A stretch of DNA of 64,000 nt. Origin: Longimicrobium sp. (GTDB taxonomy: Bacteria > Gemmatimonadota > Gemmatimonadetes > Longimicrobiales > Longimicrobiaceae). The stretch spans positions 17,349-81,348 of the forward strand of contig DASVQP010000077.1 in the NCBI GenBank assembly GCA_036389135.1, in the 5' to 3' direction. Below, piece by piece: positions 33,358 to 42,483 of this stretch. Below the pieces are notes generated by a model, which was not told where the DNA came from, ran no database searches, and saw nothing but the letters and a program-made list of their open reading frames with translations. Position 1 is the first letter of the stretch, and each line of letters opens with the position of its first letter. A program made the translations under genes and the position numbers.

Positions 33358-34092
33358 CTACCGCTCGGGTCGCAGCGACGGCTCGGCTTCGAGGGCGCCG
33401 CGCAGGCGGCGAGTGTCGCGGCGGAGCGTCTTCATCCCACTGATGCGGTTCATGTAGGCGGCGTGCACGGCGAAGAGCACCGCCGCCGCTTCCGGGTCGC
33501 GCCGCATCCGCGGAACGTCTACCTCCTCGATGCGGATATCGCCCAGAAGGGCGCGGCGCATGAAGGGAAGCCCCCGCGCCATCGGCAGCGCCAGCCCCGT
33601 CATCGTCTCGCGAAAGAGGCGCTGCCGGTCCGCCTCCGTATCGAGCGACGAGGAGTACGCCGCCAGCAGCGCCCGCAGCGTGTCGTTGCGCACCAACCGC
33701 AGCTCTCCCGTGCCCAGGATGGCGCGGTAGTTCCCCGCGACAACCCGGAAGTCCGCGGCCGAGGCCGCGCCGGACATCCAGGCGATCACGCTGTCGGCTG
33801 AGGGCGGCGCGTCGCTGCGGGTGAGCGCGTCGATCAGGCGCGCAGCCGCGCTCACCGATGTCGAGTCGGACGCGATGACGGCGTCCAGCCGCGCCTCGTT
33901 CTCCCGCGTGTCGGCCAGGAGCTGCCGCAGGTAGTCGCGCTCGCGCCCGCGCTCCTGGTGCCCGTCCCACCACGCCTGCGCGCCCAGTGCGCAGAGCACG
34001 CCGGCCACGATGATGGAGAACTCGCGCAGCGCCCCCGTCCACCCGCCCGCCCGCTGAGCCCCTGCTGCGCCCGGTTCGGCCACGAGGGTCAT
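33358..34092 (-). CDS. DUF6090-like membrane-anchored protein
   Basis: A 244-residue protein. ATG 34092 is used, but GGAGG abuts it, so GTG 34083 (9 nt further) may be the real start. An N-terminal helix (REFSIIVAGVLCALGAQAWW) is followed by RDYLRQLLADTRENEARLDA, a charged coiled-coil segment as in DUF6090/'LapA-like' anchored proteins. The remaining residues form a helical periplasmic or cytosolic domain. No enzymatic motif. Divergent from the TonB-like gene. Confidence 0.6.
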   Translation of the reverse strand: MTLVAEPGAAGAQRAGGWTGALREFSIIVAGVLCALGAQAWWDGHQERGRERDYLRQLLADTRENEARLDAVIASDSTSVSAAARLIDALTRSDAPPSADSVIAWMSGAASAADFRVVAGNYRAILGTGELRLVRNDTLRALLAAYSSSLDTEADRQRLFRETMTGLALPMARGLPFMRRALLGDIRIEEVDVPRMRRDPEAAAVLFAVHAAYMNRISGMKTLRRDTRRLRGALEAEPSLRPER

Positions 34093-34313
34093 CCTCCATT
34101 GCGAGTCGATCGTCGTGCGCGCGCCGCCCGGCCGGCGCGGAAGGAACCAATGCGGCGCTTTCCCGGTAGACCGGTCGTCCCCGCCTCCCCGGCGGCGTGG
34201 CATGAGGCGCGGGATGATCGGCTCCGCAATCCGTGCTCCATCGTCCTCGCGCAGCGCGAGCGCGGCTGTCCTTCCCCCACGTTCCCTGCACCTCGCGCGC
34301 GGGCATCCCCCGG

Positions 34314-35078
34314 ATGAGTTTCGCTTCCCTCTCGTCCCGCCCGCCCTCGCGCCTCCCCCGCGCCAGCCCCCTCGCGGCATCGGCGGTCGCCCACGCGATC
34401 CTTTTCGTTGCGGCCGTGCGGTGGCATCACCCCGCGCACGCCCCGAAGATGCGGCCGGCCGCGCCGCGGCAGGAGGTGGTGTGGATCGACTTCCCCGCAC
34501 CGGACGCGCTCGCGCTGCCCGGGCTGGGCGGAGTCGCGGGACAGGGGCGGGCGCCGGGATCGCCACGCATCACGCCCGAAACGCGGGTGGCGGCACGGAC
34601 GACGGCCGTGGAGACCAGCGCCGCCGCGCCCGCCGCGAGTCAGGGCCCGGCGGGTCCTTCCGCGCCGGCAGCCGCATCATCCCGGCCCTGGAGCGGCGTG
34701 CGCGATCCCCGCCTCTACGTGGACACGCGCAGGCTTCCGCCGCCGGAGCGCCCGGACCACGCGCGGCTGGCCCCGGACTTCGCCGCCGCCGTGCGTGCCG
34801 ACTCCGTGCGCGCGGCCGAGGCGGCGCGGCAGTCGCTCGCGCGGCGGCAGGTCACCGTGTTCGGCCGCCGGGTGACGGTGGGCGGCGACTCCGCGGCCGC
34901 CGGCTTCCGCACCGAGGCCATCGAGGCGCGCCGCGACGTGCTGACCATGCCCGGCGACCGGATCATGTGGGAACGCCTCGAGCTGAGCAAACAGGACGGC
35001 CAGCAGGCGCGCGACTCCGTTCTCCGGGAGCGTATCCGCGCGACCCGCGCGCGCAACGACGCGGACCGCCGCCCGTAA
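34314..35078 (+). CDS. TonB-like anchored protein of unknown function
   Basis: A 254-residue protein. ATG 34314 precedes a short basic region and one hydrophobic helix (SPLAASAVAHAILFVAAV), as in energy-transducing TonB proteins. A long Ala/Pro/Arg-rich segment (about 40-150) suggests a periplasm-spanning rod, and a charged C-terminal part follows. There is no canonical TonB C-terminal domain, so it may only share the anchor layout. Expression context unclear; the divergent neighbour at 33.4-34.1 kb is also single-helix-anchored. Confidence 0.5.
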   Translation: MSFASLSSRPPSRLPRASPLAASAVAHAILFVAAVRWHHPAHAPKMRPAAPRQEVVWIDFPAPDALALPGLGGVAGQGRAPGSPRITPETRVAARTTAVETSAAAPAASQGPAGPSAPAAASSRPWSGVRDPRLYVDTRRLPPPERPDHARLAPDFAAAVRADSVRAAEAARQSLARRQVTVFGRRVTVGGDSAAAGFRTEAIEARRDVLTMPGDRIMWERLELSKQDGQQARDSVLRERIRATRARNDADRRP

Positions 35079-35135
35079 GCCCGCGCGGCCACATGAGTCA
35101 CCGATGCCCCGCGTGAGCCATGCGGCCGCCATTGG

Positions 35136-35363
35136 TCAGAGCCGTTCCAGCACCCTGGCGACCCCGCGCAGTGCGCCCGCGACCGCGTGGAAGACGGGGC
35201 GCAGCACCTCGGCCGGCGACGGGATGCGGGCGTGCGAATGGTGGTGCGAGTAGGGGCCCGGCTCCGGCTCGGGCGTCATCACGCCAACGGCGGTGGGGGG
35301 AAGACGGTGCGGCGGCTCCAGCCCCCCGCTCGGCTGCGTTTCCGGCGTGAAGTCGTCGGTCAT
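35136..35363 (-). CDS. Small hypothetical protein, His/Pro-rich
   Basis: A 75-residue protein from ATG 35363 with GGGGGC upstream. Includes PEPEPGPYSHHHSHARIPSP. No membrane helix. The ending helix (AEVLRPVFHAVAGALRGVAR) may bind a partner. Convergent to the TonB-like gene. Modest evidence: length, composition and RBS only. Confidence 0.4.
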   Translation of the reverse strand: MTDDFTPETQPSGGLEPPHRLPPTAVGVMTPEPEPGPYSHHHSHARIPSPAEVLRPVFHAVAGALRGVARVLERL

Positions 35364-35578
35364 GGTGCCCCCTGGGTCGATGGACGTGGCGATCCGCCCC
35401 ACCCGGTACGGCTCCCATGCCCGGCGGTTTCGCGACGCCTCTCGACCGGCGGAATGGGCGGGACGGAACTCGGCAGCCGCGTCGGATGTACAACGTTCGT
35501 TCAACTTGTGCGTACCGACGATGTAACACAGACTGTGTCAGTCGCACCACGTGTTTCTTTCTTCGCGGATGTTTTCCC

Positions 35579-35851
35579 GTGCAATCAGTCGAGTTCGCCC
35601 GGATCCCGCCCTGGGAGCAGATGCGCGCCCGCGTGGCCGCACACCTGAACGCGAATCCGTTCATCAGGGACGTCGCCGATGGGCCGTCGCTGGAAGCGAG
35701 CCGCTTCGGCGTCCGGATGCGCCTGGGCGGTGACGCCGTCTCGGTGATGCGCTTCCAGTGGTACCTCCCGCTGACCGACGAGCGCGCCCTCCGGCTCGCG
35801 TCGGACCTGGCGCTCCAGGCCCGCGGCGCACGGGACGAAGCGGCCGCGTAG
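35579..35851 (+). CDS. Small hypothetical protein
   Basis: A 90-residue protein if GTG 35579 is used, or 76 residues from ATG 35621 (GGGAG close upstream). Amphipathic helices (MRARVAAHLNANPFIRDVAD and LTDERALRLASDLALQAR) surround a strand pair (RFGVRMRLGGDAVSVMRFQW). A palindrome ACACAGACTGTGT lies near 35527. Not recognised; start uncertain. Confidence 0.4.
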   Translation: MQSVEFARIPPWEQMRARVAAHLNANPFIRDVADGPSLEASRFGVRMRLGGDAVSVMRFQWYLPLTDERALRLASDLALQARGARDEAAA

Positions 35852-35906
35852 CCACTTCCGTCCCACCTGGCGGTTTCCCCAACCCCGTTACCGGGGAGGC
35901 AGTACC

Positions 35907-36080
35907 ATGCCCGCGTACGAATACCTTTGCGACACCTGCGGCCGCACCGCGGACCATCTGCGCCCGCGCGTCGATCGGGACCGCCCCGCCCGCTGCGGCG
36001 ACTGGGGGTGCAAGGGGCACCTGGCGCTCATCGCCCCTTTCCACTCCGCGCCCCCGCCCGCCGTACCGCCGCGTCCCTGA
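35907..36080 (+). CDS. Small zinc-ribbon protein (FmdB-like)
   Basis: A 57-residue protein too short for the ORF list. ATG 35907 has GGGGAGG 7 nt upstream. MPAYEYLCDTCGRT holds the first CxxC, and CGDWGC the second CxxxC, as in FmdB/zinc-ribbon regulators; a Pro/Ala tail follows. Likely binds one zinc ion and acts in regulation or protein interaction. It ends in a strong hairpin. Confidence 0.65.
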   Translation: MPAYEYLCDTCGRTADHLRPRVDRDRPARCGDWGCKGHLALIAPFHSAPPPAVPPRP

Positions 36081-36097
36081 GGCGCGCCGCCGGCACC

Positions 36098-36134
36098 GAA
36101 GCCCCTCCTCCGCCACGCGCGGGGGAGGGGCTTC
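36098..36134. terminator. Hairpin terminator after the zinc-ribbon gene
   Basis: GAAGCCCCTCC pairs with GGAGGGGCTTC around a 15-nt loop, 17 nt after the stop. Confidence 0.65.
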
Positions 36135-36181
36135 GCGCGTGTGGCAAGGAGCGAACCCGAGGCACCGGGTAAGCGCTACAA

Positions 36182-36216
36182 CGCCGGGCTCGCAGATGCG
36201 AGCCCGGCGCTTTTTA
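36182..36216 (+). terminator. Second rho-independent terminator
   Basis: CGCCGGGCTCGCAGATGCGA, then GCCCGGCG and TTTTT. Reading on the plus strand it lies 100 nt beyond the zinc-ribbon gene. Confidence 0.75.
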
Positions 36217-36234
36217 CCCTACACTGCACAGAAT

Positions 36235-36612
36235 CTATCGCTCCCGAACCGCGCTACCATTTGCGTCGCCGGGAGGTGCCTCCTGCATGGAACTCCGGTA
36301 ACGCCGCTCGTATCTCACCCACTGCGTTTTGGCGAACAACCAACCGCCGATCGGCCAGAGAACGAGGGAAGAGAGCGTGGCGAGCCAGAACCGGCGTGTA
36401 CCCAGGAACAATAGGTCAGGCGGCGAGGCAGGAACATACAGGACCGGCACTACAACCCAGCAGATTGCCCAAGTCGCCAGTCCGACGGGCAGCGCGAACC
36501 GGCGCCACCCGTATTCGACTGCAAACTTGCGGAAGCCCATCTTGCGGATTGTCGGCCATTCCGCTCGGAACTCCCGAGTCAACGGTGAAACCATCAGCCA
36601 CCTCGTGATCAA
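36235..36612 (-). CDS. Small membrane protein of unknown function
   Basis: A 125-residue protein with two hydrophobic segments (about 40-62, LPVGLATWAICWVVVPVLYV, and 73-93, WLATLSSLVLWPIGGWLF). ATG 36612 is used; ATG 36594 is possible. GC is somewhat lower than the flanking genes. A weak -10-like TATACT lies upstream on the minus strand. Function unknown. Confidence 0.5.
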   Translation of the reverse strand: MITRWLMVSPLTREFRAEWPTIRKMGFRKFAVEYGWRRFALPVGLATWAICWVVVPVLYVPASPPDLLFLGTRRFWLATLSSLVLWPIGGWLFAKTQWVRYERRYRSSMQEAPPGDANGSAVRER

Positions 36613-36732
36613 AGCTCCGCGGTTGCCACCGTGACGAAGGGTCGTGGGGGCGCGGATGAAAGTATATCCTCAAGCAACGTTCCGCAATAAAGTCTCAAAA
36701 GGCGCGCAGGCAACCGGCTCTTGTGATGCGCC

Positions 36733-36769
36733 CGAAGCGCCCCCGCTCAGTGCGAGCCGGGGCGCTTCG
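36733..36769. terminator. Hairpin between the small membrane gene and the permease
   Basis: CGAAGCGCCCC and GGGGCGCTTCG form an 11-bp stem. Lies in a 249-bp gap without visible genes. Confidence 0.6.
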
Positions 36770-36861
36770 TGAGTGCCTTCGCCAAATTCGGTTCGTCCTC
36801 CCGGAGCCTTGCGCCTCGGCCGGAGCTCAAAGGAAGCCGAGCGCGTACCGGGTCATACACC

Positions 36862-39402
36862 CTACTCCGCCCTGAGCGCCTCCGTCGGCTCGACGCGCAG
36901 GGCGCGGCGGGTGGGGACGACGCAGGCGAGCAGGCACACGCCCAGCATGAACGCGGCGTAGCAGAGCAGGAGCGCCACCTGGCTGGCGGTGAATCCGCCG
37001 CCGGACGAGGCGAGGGCCGCGACGGCGATGACGGCTCCGCCCGCGGCGACGCCGAGGCCCACCTGCGTCAGGGGGCGGCGGAAGATGGCGGCCACTACGC
37101 GGCGGGGGCTCGCGCCCAGCGCCACGCGCACGCCGATCTCGCGCGTGCGCCGCGCGACGGTGAAGGAGAGCACCGAGTAGATGCCCGCCAGCGCCAGGAG
37201 CAGCGCGATGCCGGTGAGCGCCAGCGTGATTCTGAGCCACACCCCCAGGAACCACAGCACCCCGCTCGTGACCTGATCCACCCGCTGCACCTCGGAGATG
37301 CGCAGCGCGGGGTCCACCGCCGTCGCGATCTCGCGGAGGCGGGGGGCCAGCGACAGCGGGTCGCCGCGGGCGTGGAGGATGACGAAGAGCGGGCCCGTGC
37401 TTCCCGGAGCCGCCGGCAGGTAGAAGCCCGCGGCGCGGCCCTGCTGCGTCGCCGCGCCCATGCCGAGCTCGTCCACCACGCCGACGATCTCGTACCAGGG
37501 GCGCGCGTCGTCTGCCAGCGGGCCGCCGCGCTGCTCGCGGGCGAAGCGCACCCGTACGCCGACCGCGCTGCGCCCCTGGAGCACCTGGTCCACGAAGCCG
37601 CGGTCCACGATCACGGCGCGCGAGTCCGGGGCGAGGTCGCCGGGGTGGAAGCGGCGCCCGGCCAGGATGGGCGCTCGCAGCACGTCGAAGTACGAAGGAT
37701 CGATCCGCGCGGTGCTCACCTCGCGCAGCGGAACGACCGCGGGTGGCGTGCGGCCCGGCGCGGGCGGCGGCTCGTCCAGCTCGACGAAGCGCTCGACGTG
37801 GCCGGTGCGCGGAAGACGGTCGACGAAGGTGACTCCGGCGACTTCGGGCTCGGCGGCGAGGCGCTGGCGCAGGGCTTCGAGCCTGGCGGTGAACTTCGCT
37901 TCGTCCGGCTTCGCGGCCGCGTCCGGCGCGTCCATCTCCAGCTGGGCGGCGAGGTACTGCTCGGCCGCAAAGCCGGCGGGGAAGGAGCGGACGCGCGCCA
38001 GCTCGCGCTGCACCACCCAGGTGACGGCCGGGAACGCGACGGTGAAGGCGACCTGCGTGATGATGACGGCCGTCCATACGCCGCCGAAGCGCACGCCGCC
38101 GCCGCCCGCCGTCGCCTGGCGCAGGCGTCCACTGAGGCCGCGAGTGATCTTGAGCGCCGGCAGCACGCCCGCGATGGCGGCGCCCAGCAGCGTGAGCCCG
38201 CACGCGTACAGCACGGCCGCGGGCGACAGGCGCACGTCGTACCAGAAGGGGAGCCGCCCGAGGTTCCCCTCCAGGAACTCCATCCCCCAGCGCCGCAGCA
38301 CGATGTACGCTGCCGTGAGGCCGACCGCGGCGGCCACGGCGCCCAGCATGAGCGCCTCCGCGAAGAGCTGCGCGACGATCCGCCCGCGAGTGGCGCCCAG
38401 AGCGCTGCGCACCACGAGCTCGGTCTCGCGCGCGGCGGCGCGGGCGAAGAGCAGCAGCGCGACGTTGCCGCAGACGAGCACCAGCAGCATCAGCACGAAG
38501 AGATTGAACGAGAGCATGAACGCCTGGTTGCTGGGCGACATCTCCGCGTACGACGAGGTGTACGGCACCACCTGGGGGCGCAGGTGCCGGTGCGTGCCGG
38601 GGTGCTGCGCCGCCATGCGGGCGCCGAGCACCGAGAGCTGCACCCGCGCTTCTTTCCAGGAGACGCCCGGTGCCAGCCGGCCGAAGACGGTGACCGGCGG
38701 CCCGTCGCGCGGCGGCTGGTGCAGCACGTCGGTCTGGAGCGGGATCCAGGCGTCGTGCGACACGGGGAAGCCGAAGCCCTCCGGCATCACGCCGACCACC
38801 GTGGCGTACGCTTCCCCCAGCCGCACGCTGCGCCCGATCACGCCCGCGTCGCCCGCGAAGCGCGTGCGCCACACGTCGTGGCCCAGCACGACCACGGGCG
38901 GCGCGCCGGGGCGTTCGTCCGCCGGGCCCAGGACGCGGCCCAGCAGCGGGGCGCTGGGGTCGATGCGGAACGCGGTGGCGGTGATCTCCGCGACCTGCAC
39001 GGGAAGCGCGTCGCCGCCGGGCGCCACGAGGTTGCGGGAATGGTCGCGGAAGGCGCCGATGTCGGTTACGGTGGTGAGCGCGTCGCGCCAGACGGCGTAG
39101 TCGCGAAGGGCGCGGGGCTCGACGACGCCCTCCTCCGCATCCCAGACGCGCACCTGCACGATGCGATGGCCGTCCCGCAGCGGCAGGGTGGGGTGGACGA
39201 ACTGCGTCACCATCTCGAAGGTGATGGCGCCCGCCCACACCGCGAACGCCATCGCCAGCCCGCCCACGATGGTCAGCCCCGGATGCTTCACGAGCATCCG
39301 GCAGCCGAGCTTCACGTCGAGCGGCACGCCGCCGAGCCCCGTCCGCGGCCCGCGCGCGAAGAGGCGGCGGATGCGAGCCCGTAGTTCATCAGACCGGATC
39401 AT
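36862..39402 (-). CDS. MacB/FtsX-like ABC transporter permease (orphan, ADOP type)
   Basis: An 846-residue protein from ATG 39402, overlapping the serine-hydrolase-like stop as ATGA. A short N-terminal cytosolic part is followed by a MacB periplasmic-core-like domain (VVVLGHDVWRTRFAGD, EAYATVVGVMPEGFGFP) and two FtsX-type helix blocks (around 340-460 and 760-846), the second with RRTREIGVRVALGASPRRV. This is the layout of acidobacterial duplicated orphan permeases. No ATPase gene lies nearby, so the partner must be elsewhere. It may belong to the regulon of the LytTR system across the divergent promoter. Confidence 0.82.
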   Translation of the reverse strand: MIRSDELRARIRRLFARGPRTGLGGVPLDVKLGCRMLVKHPGLTIVGGLAMAFAVWAGAITFEMVTQFVHPTLPLRDGHRIVQVRVWDAEEGVVEPRALRDYAVWRDALTTVTDIGAFRDHSRNLVAPGGDALPVQVAEITATAFRIDPSAPLLGRVLGPADERPGAPPVVVLGHDVWRTRFAGDAGVIGRSVRLGEAYATVVGVMPEGFGFPVSHDAWIPLQTDVLHQPPRDGPPVTVFGRLAPGVSWKEARVQLSVLGARMAAQHPGTHRHLRPQVVPYTSSYAEMSPSNQAFMLSFNLFVLMLLVLVCGNVALLLFARAAARETELVVRSALGATRGRIVAQLFAEALMLGAVAAAVGLTAAYIVLRRWGMEFLEGNLGRLPFWYDVRLSPAAVLYACGLTLLGAAIAGVLPALKITRGLSGRLRQATAGGGGVRFGGVWTAVIITQVAFTVAFPAVTWVVQRELARVRSFPAGFAAEQYLAAQLEMDAPDAAAKPDEAKFTARLEALRQRLAAEPEVAGVTFVDRLPRTGHVERFVELDEPPPAPGRTPPAVVPLREVSTARIDPSYFDVLRAPILAGRRFHPGDLAPDSRAVIVDRGFVDQVLQGRSAVGVRVRFAREQRGGPLADDARPWYEIVGVVDELGMGAATQQGRAAGFYLPAAPGSTGPLFVILHARGDPLSLAPRLREIATAVDPALRISEVQRVDQVTSGVLWFLGVWLRITLALTGIALLLALAGIYSVLSFTVARRTREIGVRVALGASPRRVVAAIFRRPLTQVGLGVAAGGAVIAVAALASSGGGFTASQVALLLCYAAFMLGVCLLACVVPTRRALRVEPTEALRAE

Positions 39403-40538
39403 GGCGCAGCCGGGGCGGGGGGTGCGTCGTGGACCACGGGCACGGGGGGGCGGCCGAGCGCGATGCGGCCGATGGCTTCGGTGAGGTTGATATCCGAGCT
39501 GAGGCGCCCCGTGGTGTTGGTGAACATCGTCACGGAGAGCCCTTCCGCGGGATACCAGACGTTCTCGCCCGTGTAGCCCGGCGAGGTGCCGTCGTGCACG
39601 ATGACCGTGCCGCCGCCAGGCGTGGGGCGGACGTACAGCCCCAGCCCGTACGGTACGGCCGCCGTCGCGGCCGCGCCGCGCGGCGTGATCATCGCGGCGT
39701 ACGAGGCGGCGGAGAGCACCTTGCCGCCGTGCAGCGCGCGGTTCCACCGGGCGATGTCGCCGGCGCTGGAGCAGATGCCGCCCGCCAGCATCTGCGAAGG
39801 ATGGATGTACGGTGCCGCGACGAGGGTGCCGGCGGGCGTGCGGTGGTACGCCTTCGCCACCCGCCCCGCCACCTCCCGGTCGCCGCACCATCCGAGCGTC
39901 GCCAGTCCCAGCGGGCGCGCGATCTCGTCGCGGAGGACGTCGCCGTACGACTTGCCGTACAGCTTCTCCACCAGCACCGCGAGAAGCATGTAACCGGTGT
40001 CGGAATAGGCGAACCCCGCCCCCGCCGGCCACCTGGGTGCAGTGGCGCGCGCGGCCATCGCGAACAGCGAGTCGCGCGGCATGTCGTCGCCCGCGCGGCT
40101 CATCACGCGCCAGTCGCGCGGCAGGGCGCCGGTGTGGTTGAGGATCTGCTCGATGGTGATGCGGTTCCACACCGGCTTGAGGCCCGCCAGGTAGTGGCCG
40201 ATGGTGTCGTTCAGCGACAGCCTTCCACGGTCCACCTGCTTGAGCAGCAGCGCGGCGGTGAACTGCTTGCTGATCGCTCCGATGCGGTACGCGGTCGAGT
40301 TGTCGGCGCGCCGCTGGGTGGCGGTGTCCGCCAATCCCCACGAGCGCTCGATGGGGGGCTCGTCGCCGCGCGCGACTACGAGCGAGACGCCCGTGATGCC
40401 GCGGGCGAGCACCTCCGCCTGGACGAAGGAGTCGATGCTCGCGGCGAAGCGCTCCGGGCTCGGCCGCTGCGCGTGAATCGGCGAGGCGAACGGGAGGGCG
40501 AGGAGGCTCGCCAGCGCGATACGGATTGGACGTTTCAT
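39399..40538 (-). CDS. Beta-lactamase/serine-hydrolase fold protein lacking the nucleophilic serine
   Basis: A 379-residue exported protein (signal peptide to about 23). The fold is that of class C beta-lactamase-like esterases: ISKQFTAALLL is the SxxK region, FAYSDTGYMLL the Y-x-N/D motif and HDGTSPGYTG the KTG-like HxG motif. At residue 88, where family members have Ser (S-I-S-K), codon GCG encodes Ala, while Lys91 and Tyr178 remain. It therefore probably lacks hydrolase activity and may bind substrate or a partner. First gene of the operon with the orphan permease; divergent from the LytS/LytTR pair. Confidence 0.78.
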   Translation of the reverse strand: MKRPIRIALASLLALPFASPIHAQRPSPERFAASIDSFVQAEVLARGITGVSLVVARGDEPPIERSWGLADTATQRRADNSTAYRIGAISKQFTAALLLKQVDRGRLSLNDTIGHYLAGLKPVWNRITIEQILNHTGALPRDWRVMSRAGDDMPRDSLFAMAARATAPRWPAGAGFAYSDTGYMLLAVLVEKLYGKSYGDVLRDEIARPLGLATLGWCGDREVAGRVAKAYHRTPAGTLVAAPYIHPSQMLAGGICSSAGDIARWNRALHGGKVLSAASYAAMITPRGAAATAAVPYGLGLYVRPTPGGGTVIVHDGTSPGYTGENVWYPAEGLSVTMFTNTTGRLSSDINLTEAIGRIALGRPPVPVVHDAPPAPAAP

Positions 40539-40670
40539 GATCGTGACGGATGAAGGAATGGTCGTGCGGCTGCCGCAAATTGGAGTGCCGCGTGACATCC
40601 GGAAAGCCGCTTTTCGCCGGATGGCAGATCGGGACCGCCGAATGGCGGCGCGGGCCGTCGCGGGGATGGC

Positions 40671-41729
40671 GTGCGGGTGGGTATCATCATTCAGCGCTCC
40701 GCCATCCCCCCTTTCCCCGATACGCGATTGCTCGCTCTGCACCTGATCCAACAGTCCGTCCGCGAAGCCGTGTCGTCGTTCACCGCGGACGAGATCGCGA
40801 CCGCCGCCATCCGCATTCCCGCCGGGCTGCTGGTGGCGTTCGTCGTCAGCCGCCTGGTTCGCCGGGTACCGTGGCCGCGGCCGTTCCGCTTCCGTTTCCT
40901 GGCGATGCACGTCGCCGCCGCGCCGCTGGCCGCCGCCGCCTGGCTCCTGCTGGCGAGCGCGGGGGAGACGCTGATCTTGGGCGCCCCGTTCGTCGCGCGG
41001 CTCGAAGCCGTCCGGCGGATGGCCGGGCCAGGGAGCGAGATGCTGATCATCGGGACCTTTCTTTACGCCATCGTGGCCGGGGTGGCGCACGCCTTCGAGG
41101 GCTCCGCGCGCGCCGCCCGCGCCGAGGCCATGTCCGCGCGCACCCAGCTCGCGGCGCTGCGGGCGCAGATCCAGCCGCACTTCCTCTTCAACGCGCTGCA
41201 CACGGTGGTGCAGCTCATCCCCATCGAGCCGCAGCGCGCCGCCGAGGCCGCGGAGCTCGTGGCGGACCTGCTGCGCACCACGCTGGAGGAGAAGCGCGAC
41301 GAGGTGACGCTCGGCGACGAATGGAGCTTCGTGTCGCGCTACCTGGCCATCGAGCGGATCCGCTTCGGAGAGCGGCTGGCCGTGCGCTCGGAGCTCCCCG
41401 ACGGCCTGCTGGGCGAGCGCGTCCCCGCATTCGCGCTGCAGACGCTGGTGGAGAACGCGGTGCACCACGGCGCCGCGCCGCGCGTGGCCGCCACGGAGAT
41501 CGTGGTCAGCGCCGCGGGGAGCGCGCGTGAGCTGACGCTCTCGGTGCGCAACACGGGCGACGGCCCCGCCCGTGCCGCGGGGAACGGCGCGGGAACCGGG
41601 CTGGCGAGGCTGCGCGAGCGGCTGGCGGTGCTCTACGGCGGCACCGCGCGTCTGGCGTGCGGCCCGGCCGCGGACGGCGGCTACGAGGCGGTGCTGGTGG
41701 TGCCGCGGCGGCGCGGGAGGGAAGGGTGA
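40671..41729 (+). CDS. LytS/YehU-family sensor histidine kinase
   Basis: A 352-residue protein if GTG 40671 is used; the start is uncertain. Three or so membrane helices (about 47-63, 78-97 and 122-140) precede QIQPHFLFNALHT with the phosphorylated His170. ENAVHHGAAPRV is the N box and TGLARLRERL the G box of the ATPase domain. It senses an envelope signal and phosphorylates the downstream regulator, whose start codon overlaps its stop as GTGA. Confidence 0.85.
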   Translation: MRVGIIIQRSAIPPFPDTRLLALHLIQQSVREAVSSFTADEIATAAIRIPAGLLVAFVVSRLVRRVPWPRPFRFRFLAMHVAAAPLAAAAWLLLASAGETLILGAPFVARLEAVRRMAGPGSEMLIIGTFLYAIVAGVAHAFEGSARAARAEAMSARTQLAALRAQIQPHFLFNALHTVVQLIPIEPQRAAEAAELVADLLRTTLEEKRDEVTLGDEWSFVSRYLAIERIRFGERLAVRSELPDGLLGERVPAFALQTLVENAVHHGAAPRVAATEIVVSAAGSARELTLSVRNTGDGPARAAGNGAGTGLARLRERLAVLYGGTARLACGPAADGGYEAVLVVPRRRGREG

Positions 41730-42463
41730 AGGTCAGGACCTACGTGGTGGACGACGAGCCGGTCGCGCGCGCCGGCCTGCGCGCGATGCTGCGCGCCTAC
41801 GACTGGGTGGAGGTCGTGGGCGAGGCGGCGGACGGGGAGTCGGCGGTCACGGGGATACAGGCGCTGCGTCCCGAGCTCGTCTTCCTGGACGTGCAGATGC
41901 CGGGGCTGCTGGGCACCGAGGTGCTGCGCCGGCTGGAGCGGCCGCCGTTCGTCATCTTCACCACCGCCTACTCCGAGCACGCGGTGACCGCCTTCGAGCT
42001 CGGCGCGGTGGACTACCTGCTGAAGCCGTTCGGCCCCACGCGCCTGGCCGCCGCCGTGGAACGCGTGCGCGCCGCGCTCGGCGAGCCCGCGCCGGCGGAC
42101 CCCATCGAGCGGCTGAGCGGCGCGCTCGGCGGCGGGCCCATCAGCAGGCTCTTCGTGCGGATCGGCGGCGCCCTCGCCGCCCTCCCGGTGGAGCGCGTCT
42201 CGTGGTTCGAGGCCGACGGCGACTACGTGATCGCCCACGACGGCAACGCCCGCCACGTGCTCCATCTCTCGCTGAGCCGCCTCGTCACCCGCCTGGACCC
42301 GCGCCGCTTCGCGCGGGTGCACCGCGCGCACATCGTGAACCTGGACCAGGTGCGCGCCTTCAGGCCCGACGCCCGCGGCAACCTGGAGGCGGAGATGCTG
42401 GACGGCGCCCGCGTGCCGGTGAGCCGCGCGCGAGCCCAGGAGATCCGCAGCTTGGGGAACTAG
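41726..42463 (+). CDS. LytTR-family response regulator
   Basis: A 245-residue protein. The receiver domain (VDDEPVARAG) has Asp55 in LVFLDVQMPG as the phosphorylation site and KPF near residue 108. The C-terminal LytTR DNA-binding domain (about 140-245) has VSWFEADGDYVIAHDG and RRFARVHRAHIVNLDQVR. It probably binds direct repeats upstream of envelope genes such as the divergent permease operon. Confidence 0.88.
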   Translation: MKVRTYVVDDEPVARAGLRAMLRAYDWVEVVGEAADGESAVTGIQALRPELVFLDVQMPGLLGTEVLRRLERPPFVIFTTAYSEHAVTAFELGAVDYLLKPFGPTRLAAAVERVRAALGEPAPADPIERLSGALGGGPISRLFVRIGGALAALPVERVSWFEADGDYVIAHDGNARHVLHLSLSRLVTRLDPRRFARVHRAHIVNLDQVRAFRPDARGNLEAEMLDGARVPVSRARAQEIRSLGN

Positions 42464-42483
42464 CGCGCAGAGACCGGCAGAAA

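Noticed and set aside
36136..36181. tRNA-like or small RNA sequence between two terminators
   Set aside because: No acceptor stem or T-loop GTTCGA consensus, and no cloverleaf can be formed; only the hairpin at 36182 is supported.
36769..39384. 871-residue plus-strand open frame opposite the ABC permease
   Set aside because: Low-complexity Arg/His/Ala-rich translation, no domain; the permease on the minus strand explains the sequence.
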